A stretch of 64,000 nt of DNA from positions 124,001 to 188,000 of the forward strand of contig JAJKFH010003749.1 of the NCBI GenBank assembly GCA_023333565.1, in the 5' to 3' direction. The notes under the pieces are model-generated. The model searched no databases. It had not been told where the DNA came from and saw only the letters and a list, made by a program, of their open reading frames with translations. The translations under genes were made by a program, and so were the position numbers. Every line of letters starts with the position of its first letter. The first letter of the stretch is position 1. This DNA comes from Puffinus mauretanicus (lineage: Eukaryota; Chordata; Aves; Procellariiformes; Procellariidae). Below are positions 33,939 through 44,600 of this stretch, in pieces.

Positions 33939-35425
33939 GATGTAGTTGCCAAGCCACTCTCCACGATATGCGAAAAGTGATGGCAGTCAGGTGAAGTCCC
34001 CAGTGACTGGAAAAAGGGAAACATTGCACCCCATTTTAAGAAGGGTAGAAAGGAGGACCCTGTGAACTATCTACCTGTCAGCCTCACCTCTGTTCTTGGG
34101 AAGATCATGGAACAGATCCTCCTAGAAGCTATGCTAAGGCACATGGAGGACAGGGAGGTGATTCAACACAGCCAGCACGGCTTCACCAAGGACAAGTCTT
34201 GCGTGATCAACATAGTGGTCTTCTGTGATGGAGTGACTACATCAGTGGACAAGGGAAGAGCTACAGATGTCATCTATCTGGACTTCTGGAAGGCCTTTGA
34301 CATGGTCCTCTGCAACATCCTTCTCTCTAAACTGGAGAGGTGTGGATTTGATGGATGGACTGTTCAGTGGATTAGGAATTTGTTGAATGGTTCCACCCAG
34401 AGAGTAGTGGTCAATAGCTCAATGTCCGGATGGAGATCAGTGATGTCATGTCCCTCAAGGGTCTGTATTGGGACCAGAACTGTCAATGACATAGACAGCA
34501 GGATCAAGTGCACCCTCAGCAGGTTTGCAGATGACACCAAGCTGAGTGGTGTGGTTGACACGCCTGAGGGACGGGATGCCATCCAGAGGGACCTGGACAG
34601 GTTAGAGAAGTGGGCCCATGTGAACCTCATGAGGTTCAACAAGGCCAGGTGCAAGGTCCTGGACCTGGGTTGGGGCAACCCCTGGTATCAATACAGGCTG
34701 GGTGATGAAGGGATTGAGAGCAGCCCTGCCAAGAAGGACTTGGGAGTACTGGTGGATGAAAAGCTGGACATGAGCCAGCAATGTGTACTTGACAACAATG
34801 CGTTTCAAAGCCAATTGATCCTGGGCTGTGTAGCAAAAAGCATGGCCAGCAGGTCAAGGGAGGTAATTCTGCCGCTCTACTCTGCTGTGGTGAGACCCCA
34901 CCTGGAGTACTGCATCCAGCTCTGGACCCTCAGCACAGGAGACATAGACCTGCTGGAGCGGGTCCAGAGGAGGGCCACAAAAATGATCGGAAGGATGGAA
35001 CACCTCTGCTATGAGGACAGGCTGAGAGCGCCGGGGTTGTTCAGCCCGGAGAAAAGAAGGCTCCAAGGAGACCTTATTGTGGCCTTTGAATACTTAAAGG
35101 GGGCTTATAAGAAAGATGGGGACAGGCCCTCTTTAGAAGGGCCTGTAGTGATAGGACAAGCGGTAATGGTTTTAAACCAAAAGAGGGTAGATTCAGACTA
35201 GATATAAGGAAGAAATTTTTTTACAGTGAGGGTGGTGAAACACTGGCACAGGTTGCCCAGAGAGGTGGTAGATGCCCCATCCCTGGCAACATTCAAGGTC
35301 AGGTTGGACAGGGCTCTGAGCAACCTGATGTAGTTGAAGATGTCCCTGCCCACAGCAGGGGGGTTGGACTAGATGACCTTTAAAGGCCCTTCCAACCCAA
35401 ACTATTCTACGATTCTATGATTCCA
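33939..35425 (+). mobile_element. CR1 LINE with 379-codon reverse-transcriptase ORF
   Basis: The longest CR1 copy in the window. The open frame 34062-35201 (379 codons) covers most of the RT domain: [40 protein letters not shown], the FADD catalytic box and the C-terminal [13 protein letters not shown] segment (here [13 protein letters not shown]). The segment that normally reads PQGSVLGP is altered (around 34448-34480), so it is unlikely to be active. The 3' end has an ATTCTACGATTCTATGATTC tail at about 35404-35425. Endonuclease and ORF1 are missing. Confidence 0.93.
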
Positions 35426-38400
35426 TTATATCCAGCAGCACTTGGAGGAGGGGACACTCCATTACAAGTAGTGGCAGATCAGATTAAAACAGACAAAAAT
35501 AAGCACTTTTTGTTTTATGCTGCAGGCAGTGGACTATTGAAATTGGCTGCCATGCAAGGTTGCAGAGGTGGACAGTACCAGCAGATTCAAAACAACAGTA
35601 AATGAACCCTTGGACTGCATTTGCTGGTCATGCTATTCCCTGTATCAAGACTGTGACTATGGATATATCTCCTGGAGAGAAATATGCCACTAAGAAGCTG
35701 CTGGTGCAAAGATTCTCTAGAATCTGCTGTTGCATCTGAGACACCTCCAGTACAAAACAGCTACATGAAACCTGAGGTGACTGCAGCAAACTGCAGCTGC
35801 TGTGTCTGCCCTTCACCTGCTGTTTGTAAATGCCTCCCTCCACATAAGTCTTCCAGCAGCAAAATCCTGAGACAGATGATTGCTGAGACATTTTTATTAC
35901 CTGTGTCACAGGACTGGCTCTAAAGCAAGTCTCTTTTGCAAGAGGTTCAATTTGCCATTGAAAGTCATATGCAGCTCCATTCTCAGTAATGTAAAAAGCG
36001 TAATGCCAGGAGACACCGCTATACTTGACAGTCTGTCTGTACTTACGTCATAGCCCAATTAATATCCCATCTTATTATGAATTGAGCCCAAAGCTTTCCA
36101 TTAGCTTCAAGCATTTCAGTCCTCAAGAACCTAAATTCTGTATATCCAGAACAGGAAGACCAAGGAGTAAGAGGAACATCAAACTGCAGAAAAAAATACA
36201 CCATGACTGTTTTCTCCATATCACAGAAAATTAACAATCTCCCACCTTATGCCTAAGACAGGTCAAGTAGGGGACAGATTTGGACTCATTAACCAAACTT
36301 AATCTTGGGCTCAACAAGGTAGAAGTACAGGCAAGAAAAAACACATGACAGACTGTACTCATGCCTACATAATGATCCACATTTGCTTCATGGGCTTGCT
36401 TGGGTCCAGAAGCAAGACATCCACATCTAGATGATACACAGTTCAAAGCCCTGGTAGATTCCAGGCAGAAATAGCTTCCATCTCTCTTCATCAGATCCTG
36501 ATGCCAGTTACTAACATGTCTAGGACATGAACTGTCCTTGCATTCAAACATCTTTACATTAGGGTCCCCATTGACTAGTAATTTTATTAGCCAAATTTCC
36601 TCTTTTTTTGCTTCCCTTCCTTCCAAAATATCCCAGATAAACAAAACCTGGCTTCCGTATTTTCACACAACACCTAGTGCGGGGATAAAAAAAAAAAAAG
36701 AAAAAATAGTAGTCAGTTATGCAAGCTGTTGTTGAAGCTGAGTACTTAAATTTAAAATGCAACTATGTTTATCTTTTCCAGAGAAAAACTCTTTCTAGAG
36801 AAATTCTTCAGAAATCTCTCCCATCTCCTGAGTGCAAGGAGAGGTCCAGAAGCTTAGCAATTGGAAGGATAAATTATGTTAATAGGACTGTAGTGTTTCT
36901 ATGAAATATTGGAGTACTTCCTCTAGAAAGCAGAAACTGTATGGTTCAGCATCCTTCAGTCGAATATTCAGGTACCATGCTTCTGTGCGAATAAACAGGC
37001 AGAAGGCATTTAAGCATTAGTAAGTAGAGGACAACAACCAAAATACAAATGTCTACTGCGCATGAGATTGTTGCAGCATCAGACATTACAAATTTAAGCT
37101 AAACCAGTATTCAGATAACTTGCCTTTATTTTACAGCATAATGTTTGGAGCTCAAATAAAGCAACCGAAAATGTTTATGAAAGACAGGAAATAGCATATG
37201 CTAGGCATTACCAAGATTTCTTAAGAATGGTTTGACTCAGGTGTTAAAAAAAAAATAATCAGAGGTTTTACCTTTTTCTGTGATGACAGATTAGGGACAG
37301 GGAAGGGGGTGGCAAGAAGAGAAAAGTGAGAAATGGTACAAGAAAGTGTTTTAAATAAAAGCCATTGGAAGTTACAAAATCAAAGATGATTCACCACAGG
37401 ACCGAAAGGCACCAGAAGGTATACAAAACAAATGCTAAATGTCACTGGAGAAGTTAAAAAACATTTCTTGAGCACTAACAAGGAGGGGAAAAAAAAGAAA
37501 AAAAACTTTCATAAAAGTCCTCAAAACAGAGAGCATCTGTTGTAATCTCATAAATCCAAAGGCTCCCTTTGATATTAAAAATAATTTTTGACATTATCTC
37601 CTGCATCTAACACCAAATATTTTAATATTAGATCTCCTGATAAAGTTTGCAGAACATCTTTAGATTTGCAAAATAAACACTGTGTCTAGGGAAATGGGAC
37701 TGTACAGTTTTGACAACCTCTTGTACAGTCTTGGTGGACCAAAGAAATGTTAATATGGACATAACAATTGGCAGCTATGGTGATTGTGATCTGGTAATTA
37801 TTCTGTGAAAACACTGCGCCACTAAGCCAGAGTTATTTGTACTTGAAATTTTAAAAGGGTCAGTTTCCCCAAATGTAATAATTGCAGGTGACTAGAAAAA
37901 AAATAAACATTTAAAATGAGAAGTGTAAGCTAGGAATTATCATTTAATGACATCCCAAATTAATATCCAAAAAAGGAAGTACAATATAAAGAAGAAAGGT
38001 GAAAAAAATAGTAAGGGTTAACGGTTACACCAGAAACACACATAACTTAAGAGAAATTCAGGAAATCAATAAAATATCAATTGACAGTAGCATTAAGGAC
38101 AGCAAGATTTCAGACCTGTATAAATACATACTCAATCATGAGCAGATCCACCATTGGATACTGCTGGTGAAAATAAAAGTAGCAATGCAAAAATATTCCA
38201 CAGATCCTTTTGATCTGTACCTGGAACAAAACAACAACTGCATTTAATCTCATATAATAGTAAGGAAGGAACAAAAATGTTGAGGTATTTAATCAAGGAA
38301 GTTCTACGGCAGCACTTCCTACAATTAAACATTTTTCAATCAAATGCCCAACGTTTCAATAGTTGTCTTAACCTACTCAAAGAGTAATTTGGCTTTGATC

Positions 38401-39795
38401 TGTGACACAATAATGTAAATTTTAATAGTAAATTTGGGACTCAATCAACAGCTCAGTCAACAGCTTTAGTGACTACTATCATCAATGCTAGTCACACATA
38501 ACTTCAGAAAAGGGAGTCAAGCTAACAAACTTCTTGTCCCAAGTACATTACAAAGGTACCTTCACCAATACAGTGCATTTGAAGTTATCCAAAAGAAATT
38601 CACTCAGTACAACATGGCACCTTAATTAAAAAAATCAGCATTGTAAGAAGCTATTAGGGGCACAGTTTAAACGGATTAAAAACTCATACAGGAACAGATC
38701 TCAAAATGCATCAAACAGGAAAACATAAATAAGCATGTCAGAACCTTGCATTGTACCTCAAAACCAAGTCCTCATGCACCACCAGGTAATGATTTTATCA
38801 ATTATCTGGATAATTAAATGACTTTGTCCATATAATTTACAAAGGATACAGAACTCAGTGCTTCAATGCCCAGTAAGTGTACAGGCAGTAAAGTCTTTGA
38901 GTTGCCATTAGGCATTCTGTTACAAGGCTTAATGTAAAGAGTTCCTGGCAGAAATTCTATAGCCTCTGTGTACGAGCATTCAAATCAACTTCTCTGGCCT
39001 TTTATTATGGATTCAAGAAATCCATAGCTCTAATAGCCACTATCAACTTTCATCAAAACTACTGATCTCATGCCCCAGGCAATCTAAAAGCACAAAATAG
39101 AAGATCCTTCACAGGCACTGGACTACTCCACACCTTTCTACAATTTCCCCTAGAACTTCTGTTGCAGGCTTGTCAGCCCAGACCAAACTGAACCAATAGG
39201 ATATGCTGCTTTCCTCTTGAGAATGGCTTCTAACTGCCCTCCACCAGATGCTTAAGATATGAATCATGATACAAAACTGAAGACAACCTTGTTTCTCAGC
39301 TTGGATCCAGGAAAGCAAGGACAGGAGAGTTAATATTGCCCTGCTTACCGCTGCATTTTTTCATATTCTTTTTCCCCCTCTTTTCTTCTTAAGGGACTGT
39401 GGGAACAGAGCAGATATTAAGGATATGAGGCCTGCTATCAGTAAAACCAATGATATCCTAACAGGAACTAGCAACCCCCTTTCCACCTAGCCCTTTGATG
39501 AACTCATTGTTACTGCTCACATCCAAATAAACATACGAGGGACCAGTGAACTGCATGGCTAGATCTCTGTATCAAGTTGGAGTACTGCTACTTGAGAAGT
39601 TTTTCCAAAAATGCCCCAGCACCTGGATGCTGCATGAATAACATAATCCCAGGTAGCACAACATAATGTGCATTAGGTCTTTCCCGCCCCCACAGTCCTT
39701 AAAACATGCCATGGCTCTATGTCTTGTTATGGGGCTGACCCGAACAGTGTGCCTAGCAACTACTTCCAGCTCAGCAAACCATATCCCCAGGTAAC
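35426..39795. other. AT-rich intergenic DNA or long NME6 3' region
   Basis: No coding sequence or recognised repeat. The stretch is strongly AT-rich with an A-run near 36690. It lies downstream of NME6 (minus strand), so part may be its 3' UTR. A candidate minus-strand AATAAA is at 39001-39006, about 790 bp after the NME6 stop. Confidence 0.4.
39001..39006 (-). terminator. Candidate NME6 polyadenylation signal
   Basis: The plus strand reads TTTATT, which is AATAAA on the NME6 strand, about 790 bp past the stop codon at 39796. Other such hexamers are expected by chance in this AT-rich stretch, so this is tentative. Confidence 0.3.
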
Positions 39796-41367
39796 TCAGG
39801 TCAACTCTGTTTCTTCATCTCGGAACACACAGTGGACACGCTCCTCTGCATTGTAATACACCTGCCCACAGCGCAGACGTGGCTCTTCCTGCTGGTACCA
39901 GAGCTGTTCATTGAACTCTGGGAAGAAAAAGGCAATTTCTCTGCTGGCTGATGCTGGTGAATCTGTTAGAAAACAGAGGAAAAGAAGATGAGAGATGCCA
40001 GTCTGGCACTGCAAATATGTGCTATGTTCCAAAGGGAAGGGCAAAAGCCGTAAAGAAAAGTGCCAGGCTCGATCGCACTAGGACAGGTGTGAGTGGAGTC
40101 TGCAGAAGTGAGCAAATCATTAACTTTGACTCCCAGAATGGAAAAGAAGCAAAGGCAGACAAAATACCATCATTCACACCTCCCTGAGCTCCAGTCTTTG
40201 CCCAACACTCAGCCAAGAAGGACAGGTCTACCTGAGCCATGAGTGGTATTCCTGGTGTCAGTGAGGCCGTAAGCTCCCCGGATGGAGTCTGGGACGCTGT
40301 TTCGGGCTCGGAATACTTTGGTGGGTCCCATCAGGGATCTCCAGAGGGGAACAGCATTCTCATGGGCCAAGATATAAGCCCACATGGGGCCACTGAGAGA
40401 AGGAACAGGGAAGAGCAGAAGTAGATAAGGTTACAAAAGAGCATAGCTCCTTCATTCTTATAAATACAGCAAGTGCAAAGAAGCAAGTAAGTGCAATTGC
40501 CATGCAGTACTTTCTGGTAGAGGATACAGACCTACCATGACACTAGACACCGAGACCGTGGCTCAGAAGCAAAGCATTCGCAAGAATGACCTCCCCCTAG
40601 GCGATGCCACCCCACGAAGTACTACTGTTGTCATAGCAGAGTTGGTTCCTGACATTTCTCCACCCCCGAGCCCAGAGCCTTCCCCCTCGGTATGCCACAA
40701 GCACCAACTCCTGATGAGACGCATGCCACGCCGAGGTGGACCCCTCCAGATGCAGAAGCATTGCTCAAGCAAGACAAGGGTCCACCTGCAAAACAAAGCG
40801 AGCTTCCTCCTCGCACCCCGCGCAGCCTGGCCTGCGGGCACGGCAGGTACCTGGCCATGAACTCCACCAGCCGCTGGTAGAAGAACCGCCCTGCGGGAGA
40901 AAGACGGCCCGAGTCACACAGCCCAGCTCCGCCGGCACCGGCTCTGCCCGGCGGCCAAACTCGTCCGCCCGCAGCGCCTGCCCGCCTGCCCCTGGGGGCA
41001 GCGGCGGCCCTGCCCGCCTACCCGCGTGCTCCCGGTAGAAGCGGCGGCTCTCCTCCCGTCCGCAGCGCAGCTTCCTGGCGCGCACGATGAGGAACCGGTT
41101 GCTGAGGATGGTTTCGTGCACGGCCTGTGGGCAGAGGCGCAGTGGCTGGGCGGACGACGTGCACCGCCAGGACGGCCCGGGCCGGGCCGACAGCCCAGCC
41201 CAGCCCAGCCCAGGCCGGGCCGAGCCGGGCCGGGCCGGGCGGCGCCGGCGGGGCGGTCCGGCCCGCCCAGCTCTCACCTCTAGCACCAGCGGGTGGGCCA
41301 CGGCGTCCGGCTTCAGCAGCGCCAGCGTCAGCTGCAGCGGCCGCCCGGACCGTCCCACGGCCGCCAT
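39796..41367 (-). CDS. NME6: NME6, nucleoside diphosphate kinase 6
   Basis: Nucleoside diphosphate kinase family: phosphate transfer between nucleoside tri- and diphosphates through a phospho-histidine; NME6 is a group II member linked to mitochondria (family knowledge). Five exons on the minus strand join in phase: 41278-41367, 41022-41124, 40851-40890, 40232-40392 and 39796-39962, giving 186 aa, the length of human NME6. Visible landmarks are LALLKPDAVAHPL near the N terminus, GPMWAYILAHENAV, VPDSIRGAYGLTDTRNTTHG with the catalytic histidine at residue 129, then SDSPASASREIAFFFPEF. All introns are GT-AG. The start ATG at 41365-41367 precedes MAAVGRSGRPLQLTLALLKP and faces RABL2 across 246 bp. 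No inactivating change was seen. Confidence 0.96.
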
Positions 41368-41613
41368 GGCGCCCGCCCCGCCGGGCGGCGTCGCGCCAGT
41401 GACGGCAAGTGGGGCGGGACGCCGCGTGCGTGACGCACCAACAAGGGGGGAAGGGCGGGGCAGAGCGCTCGGTGACGCACGGAGGCGTCGTGGGCCGTGA
41501 GGCGGGGGCGGGGCCGCGAGGCGGGGCCTGAGGGGAGGCGGGGCCTGGGGGGAGGCGGGGCCTGAGGCGAGGCCCGCCGTGTCGCGTAGCAGCGGGGACG
41601 CGGAGGCGGTGCC
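41368..41613. promoter_or_regulatory. Bidirectional CpG-island promoter of NME6 and RABL2
   Basis: Only 246 bp separate the two divergent start codons. The interval is CpG-dense and contains a GC box (GGGGCGGGG, 41505-41513), two TGACGCAC sites (CRE/AP-1-like, 41431 and 41473), and about three tandem copies of a GGCGGGGCCTGAGGGGA-like unit (41519-41576) that supply further Sp-family sites. There is no TATA box. The layout fits a shared housekeeping promoter; shared control is inferred. Confidence 0.75.
41519..41576 (+). repeat. GC-rich tandem repeat of about 17-18 bp in the promoter
   Basis: The unit GAGGCGGGGCCTG(A/G)GG recurs about three times in a row just before the RABL2 start codon. 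Copies differ by single bases. Confidence 0.7.
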
Positions 41614-44600
41614 ATGGCGGATGCGGCGGCGGCGGAGCAGGCCCGGGATGAGGCCGCGGCCGGCGCTGAGGAGACTGTGAAGATCATCTGCCTGGGCGAC
41701 AGCGCCGTGGGCAAGTCCAAGTGCGTGAGCGCGCGGGCACGCCGCCGCCCGGCCGGTTCCCCACGGGGCGGGCAGGGGCGGCTCGGTTCCGCGGCCTAAC
41801 GGCTGTGTGGTGCTCTTTCCGCAGGCTGCTGGAGAGGTTCCTGCTCGACGGCTTGTATCCTTGTGCTGCGCCGCCCGCGCCCCCTTAGTTCCCGTCCCTA
41901 TTCCCGGGCCTGCGCCCTGAGCAGCCCCGCGCCTCTGCGCATGTGGCGGCCCGGCCCGGCGGAGCGCAGCGGGAGGCGCCGCCGGGGCGAGCGGGCGGCG
42001 GGCGGCCCGGCCCGGGGAACTGCGGCGGGCCCGGCCGGGGGAGGGGGTGCTGGCCCGGCGCCGGCAGTTGCTGGGGGGTTCGGGGACGCCTCCTTAACAC
42101 AGGCATAGCCGCCCCCAGCAGCTCTCCACCTTCGCCCTGACGCTCTACAAGCACCGTGCTCGGGTGGACGGGCAGACGGTCCTCGTGGGTAAGTGGGGAG
42201 TGCCCTGCTAGGTGTTCTGTGGACCCCGGGGACAGGGTGATGCCAGCTATGTGCAGAGAGGGCAACGGCAACTGAGCTGTTGGCATATGCAACAGTATAT
42301 GGACCCAAAAACATGGCAGGGGAGTTCTTCGCAGTGGGCAAGGGGATGCCAAACAGTGGTTTGTAGGCAGGGAAATGGGGGAATGAAGTGATCACAGAAT
42401 CACAGAATGGTTGAGATTAGAAGGAACCTCTGGAGATCATCCTATCCAACCCCCTGTTCAAGCAGGGCCACCTACGGCCAGTTGCCCAGGACAATGTCCA
42501 GATGGCTTTTCAATATCCCCAAGGAGGGAGACTCCACAACCTCTCTGGGCAGCCTGTGCCAGCGCTCGGTCAACCTCACAGTGGAAAAAGTGTTTCCTGA
42601 TGTTCAGAGAGAACCTCCTATGTTGTGGCCATTGCCTCTGGTCCTGTCACTGGGCACCACTGGAAAGAGCCTCGCTCCATCTTCTTTACGCTCTTCCTTC
42701 AGGTATTTATACTCATTTATGAAATTCCCCCTAAGCCTTCTCTTCGCTAGGCTAAAGAGTCCCAGCCCTCTCAGCCTCTCCGTATATGAGGGACGCTCCA
42801 GTCCCTTAATCATCTTCATGGCTCTTTGTTGGACTCTCTCCAGTATGTTCATGTCTCTCCTGTACTCAGGAGCCCAGAACAGGACACAGTACTCCAGGTG
42901 TGGGCTCATCAGTGCTGAGTAGAGGCGAAGGAATACTTTGCCTAATGCAGCCCAGGATACTCTTAGCCTTCTTTGTGGCAAGGGCACATTGCTGGCTTCC
43001 AGTCAGTTTGGTGTCAGCCAGGATCCCCAGGGCCTTTTCTGCAAAGCTGCTTTCCAGCGGGGTGGTCCCCAGCATAAACTGGTGCTCTGGGGTTGTTCCT
43101 CCCTGGGTGGAGGACTTTGCACTTCTCCGTGTTGAACTTCATGAGGTTCCTGCCAGCCCATTTCTCCAGCTTGTCCAGGTCCCTCTGGATGGCAGCACAA
43201 CCCTCTGGTGTATCAGCAACTTCTCCCAGTTTGTTGCAAGCTTGCTGAGGGTGCAATCTGCCCCATCATCCAGATTATTAATGAAGATATTGAACAGGAT
43301 CGGACCCAGTATTGGCCCCTGGGGGTACACTGCTAAGTTATTGGCCTCCAGCTAGACTTCATGCTGCTGATCATCACCCTCTTGGCTGGCCATTCAGCCA
43401 GTTTTCGATCCACCTCACTGTCTGCTCATCCAGCCCTTACATCAACAGCTTCTCTATGAGACTCTTCTCGGAGACAATGCTGGAAGCCTTACTGAAGTCT
43501 AGGTAGACAATAGCCACTACTCTCCCCTCATCTACCAGGCCAGATCACTGCTCAGTTATTAGGTTCTTCCGCTATGCCAGTAATCTTTTACATTTGACTT
43601 CCAGGCAAGGGGATATCTAAGTCAAAGATTATCTTTGTTTTTTTCAAGGAATTGAATACCTGTCAAGGTAATTGTTGCTCAGGATGCAGTGTCATGATGG
43701 AACTAAGCTAAGATTTAAATTTTATCATGAAGCTAAGCTAGCTGCCCATGAAAGTTGCAGTCCTTTTCCCCTATGTACCACCAGCGTTCACTTATAGGCC
43801 TAGTCCTGTCCATTGTCAAGCCAGTTCAGGAAGCTAACCATGCATATTAACTACTCACAAAATAAGTGAATGGGTTTCTACTCATTTGGCTTCCTAAAAC
43901 ATTTCACCATGGAGGCTTATACACACCAGTGCTAGTGAAAGGGGCAGGTGGGAATGCACAGGCAAAGGAAGGAAGAGTAGAGAGTGGGCTTGCTCTTTCT
44001 TGCAAGCTGGGTATTACATCAGTTTAGCTGCACTATGAAACTGTCTTCTGACTCCTGTACTCTGTCAATATAGTAAATAAGTGAGAAGAAATATGCCATA
44101 TGCTAATTACAAAATAGTCTACAGTGGAATTTAGCTGCCCATCAGCACCAATTCTAAAAATCAGTGCCATAGATTACTTTAGTAGATCTACTATTTTAGT
44201 TGCTGGTTTTTTAATACATTTTAACACAATCTTCCTATTATTGGTCATCCTTTTATTGGGTATTTTTGATTGGTTAATTGCTTTGGGTGTAGTACCAATT
44301 GCTATATAGAATGTTTATAGAATGTTTAAATTTTTTCTCTGGGTATGTCCAGCTTGTATGATTTTATCGTAAAATACCACCTGTTTTATCTCAACCTTTG
44401 TTAGTTTTTTTGATAGACTACAAGCATCCTAGCTTTGTCAGTCATCTGTTTATCAGTCATACTCTCAAATATCCCATAACTTCAGTTTTACCACAAGTGC
44501 TAACTTTCTATTTTTTTATGCCAATGGAGCATTGCTTTAACTTATGTGAATTAGCCTCTGACAGCACAGTATTGTTCACTCTGTGTTACAGATGGAAGTT

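Noticed and set aside
34062..35201. 379-codon ORF as a host gene
   Set aside because: It is CR1 reverse transcriptase: FADD box, HGF and YLDFxKAFD motifs, and a CR1 3' tail follows.
42100..42108. CAG at 42100-42102 as the RABL2 exon 3 acceptor
   Set aside because: It is in phase but changes conserved DGF(x)PQQLST to [15 protein letters not shown] at 42106-42108 restores the family sequence and fits U12 branch spacing.
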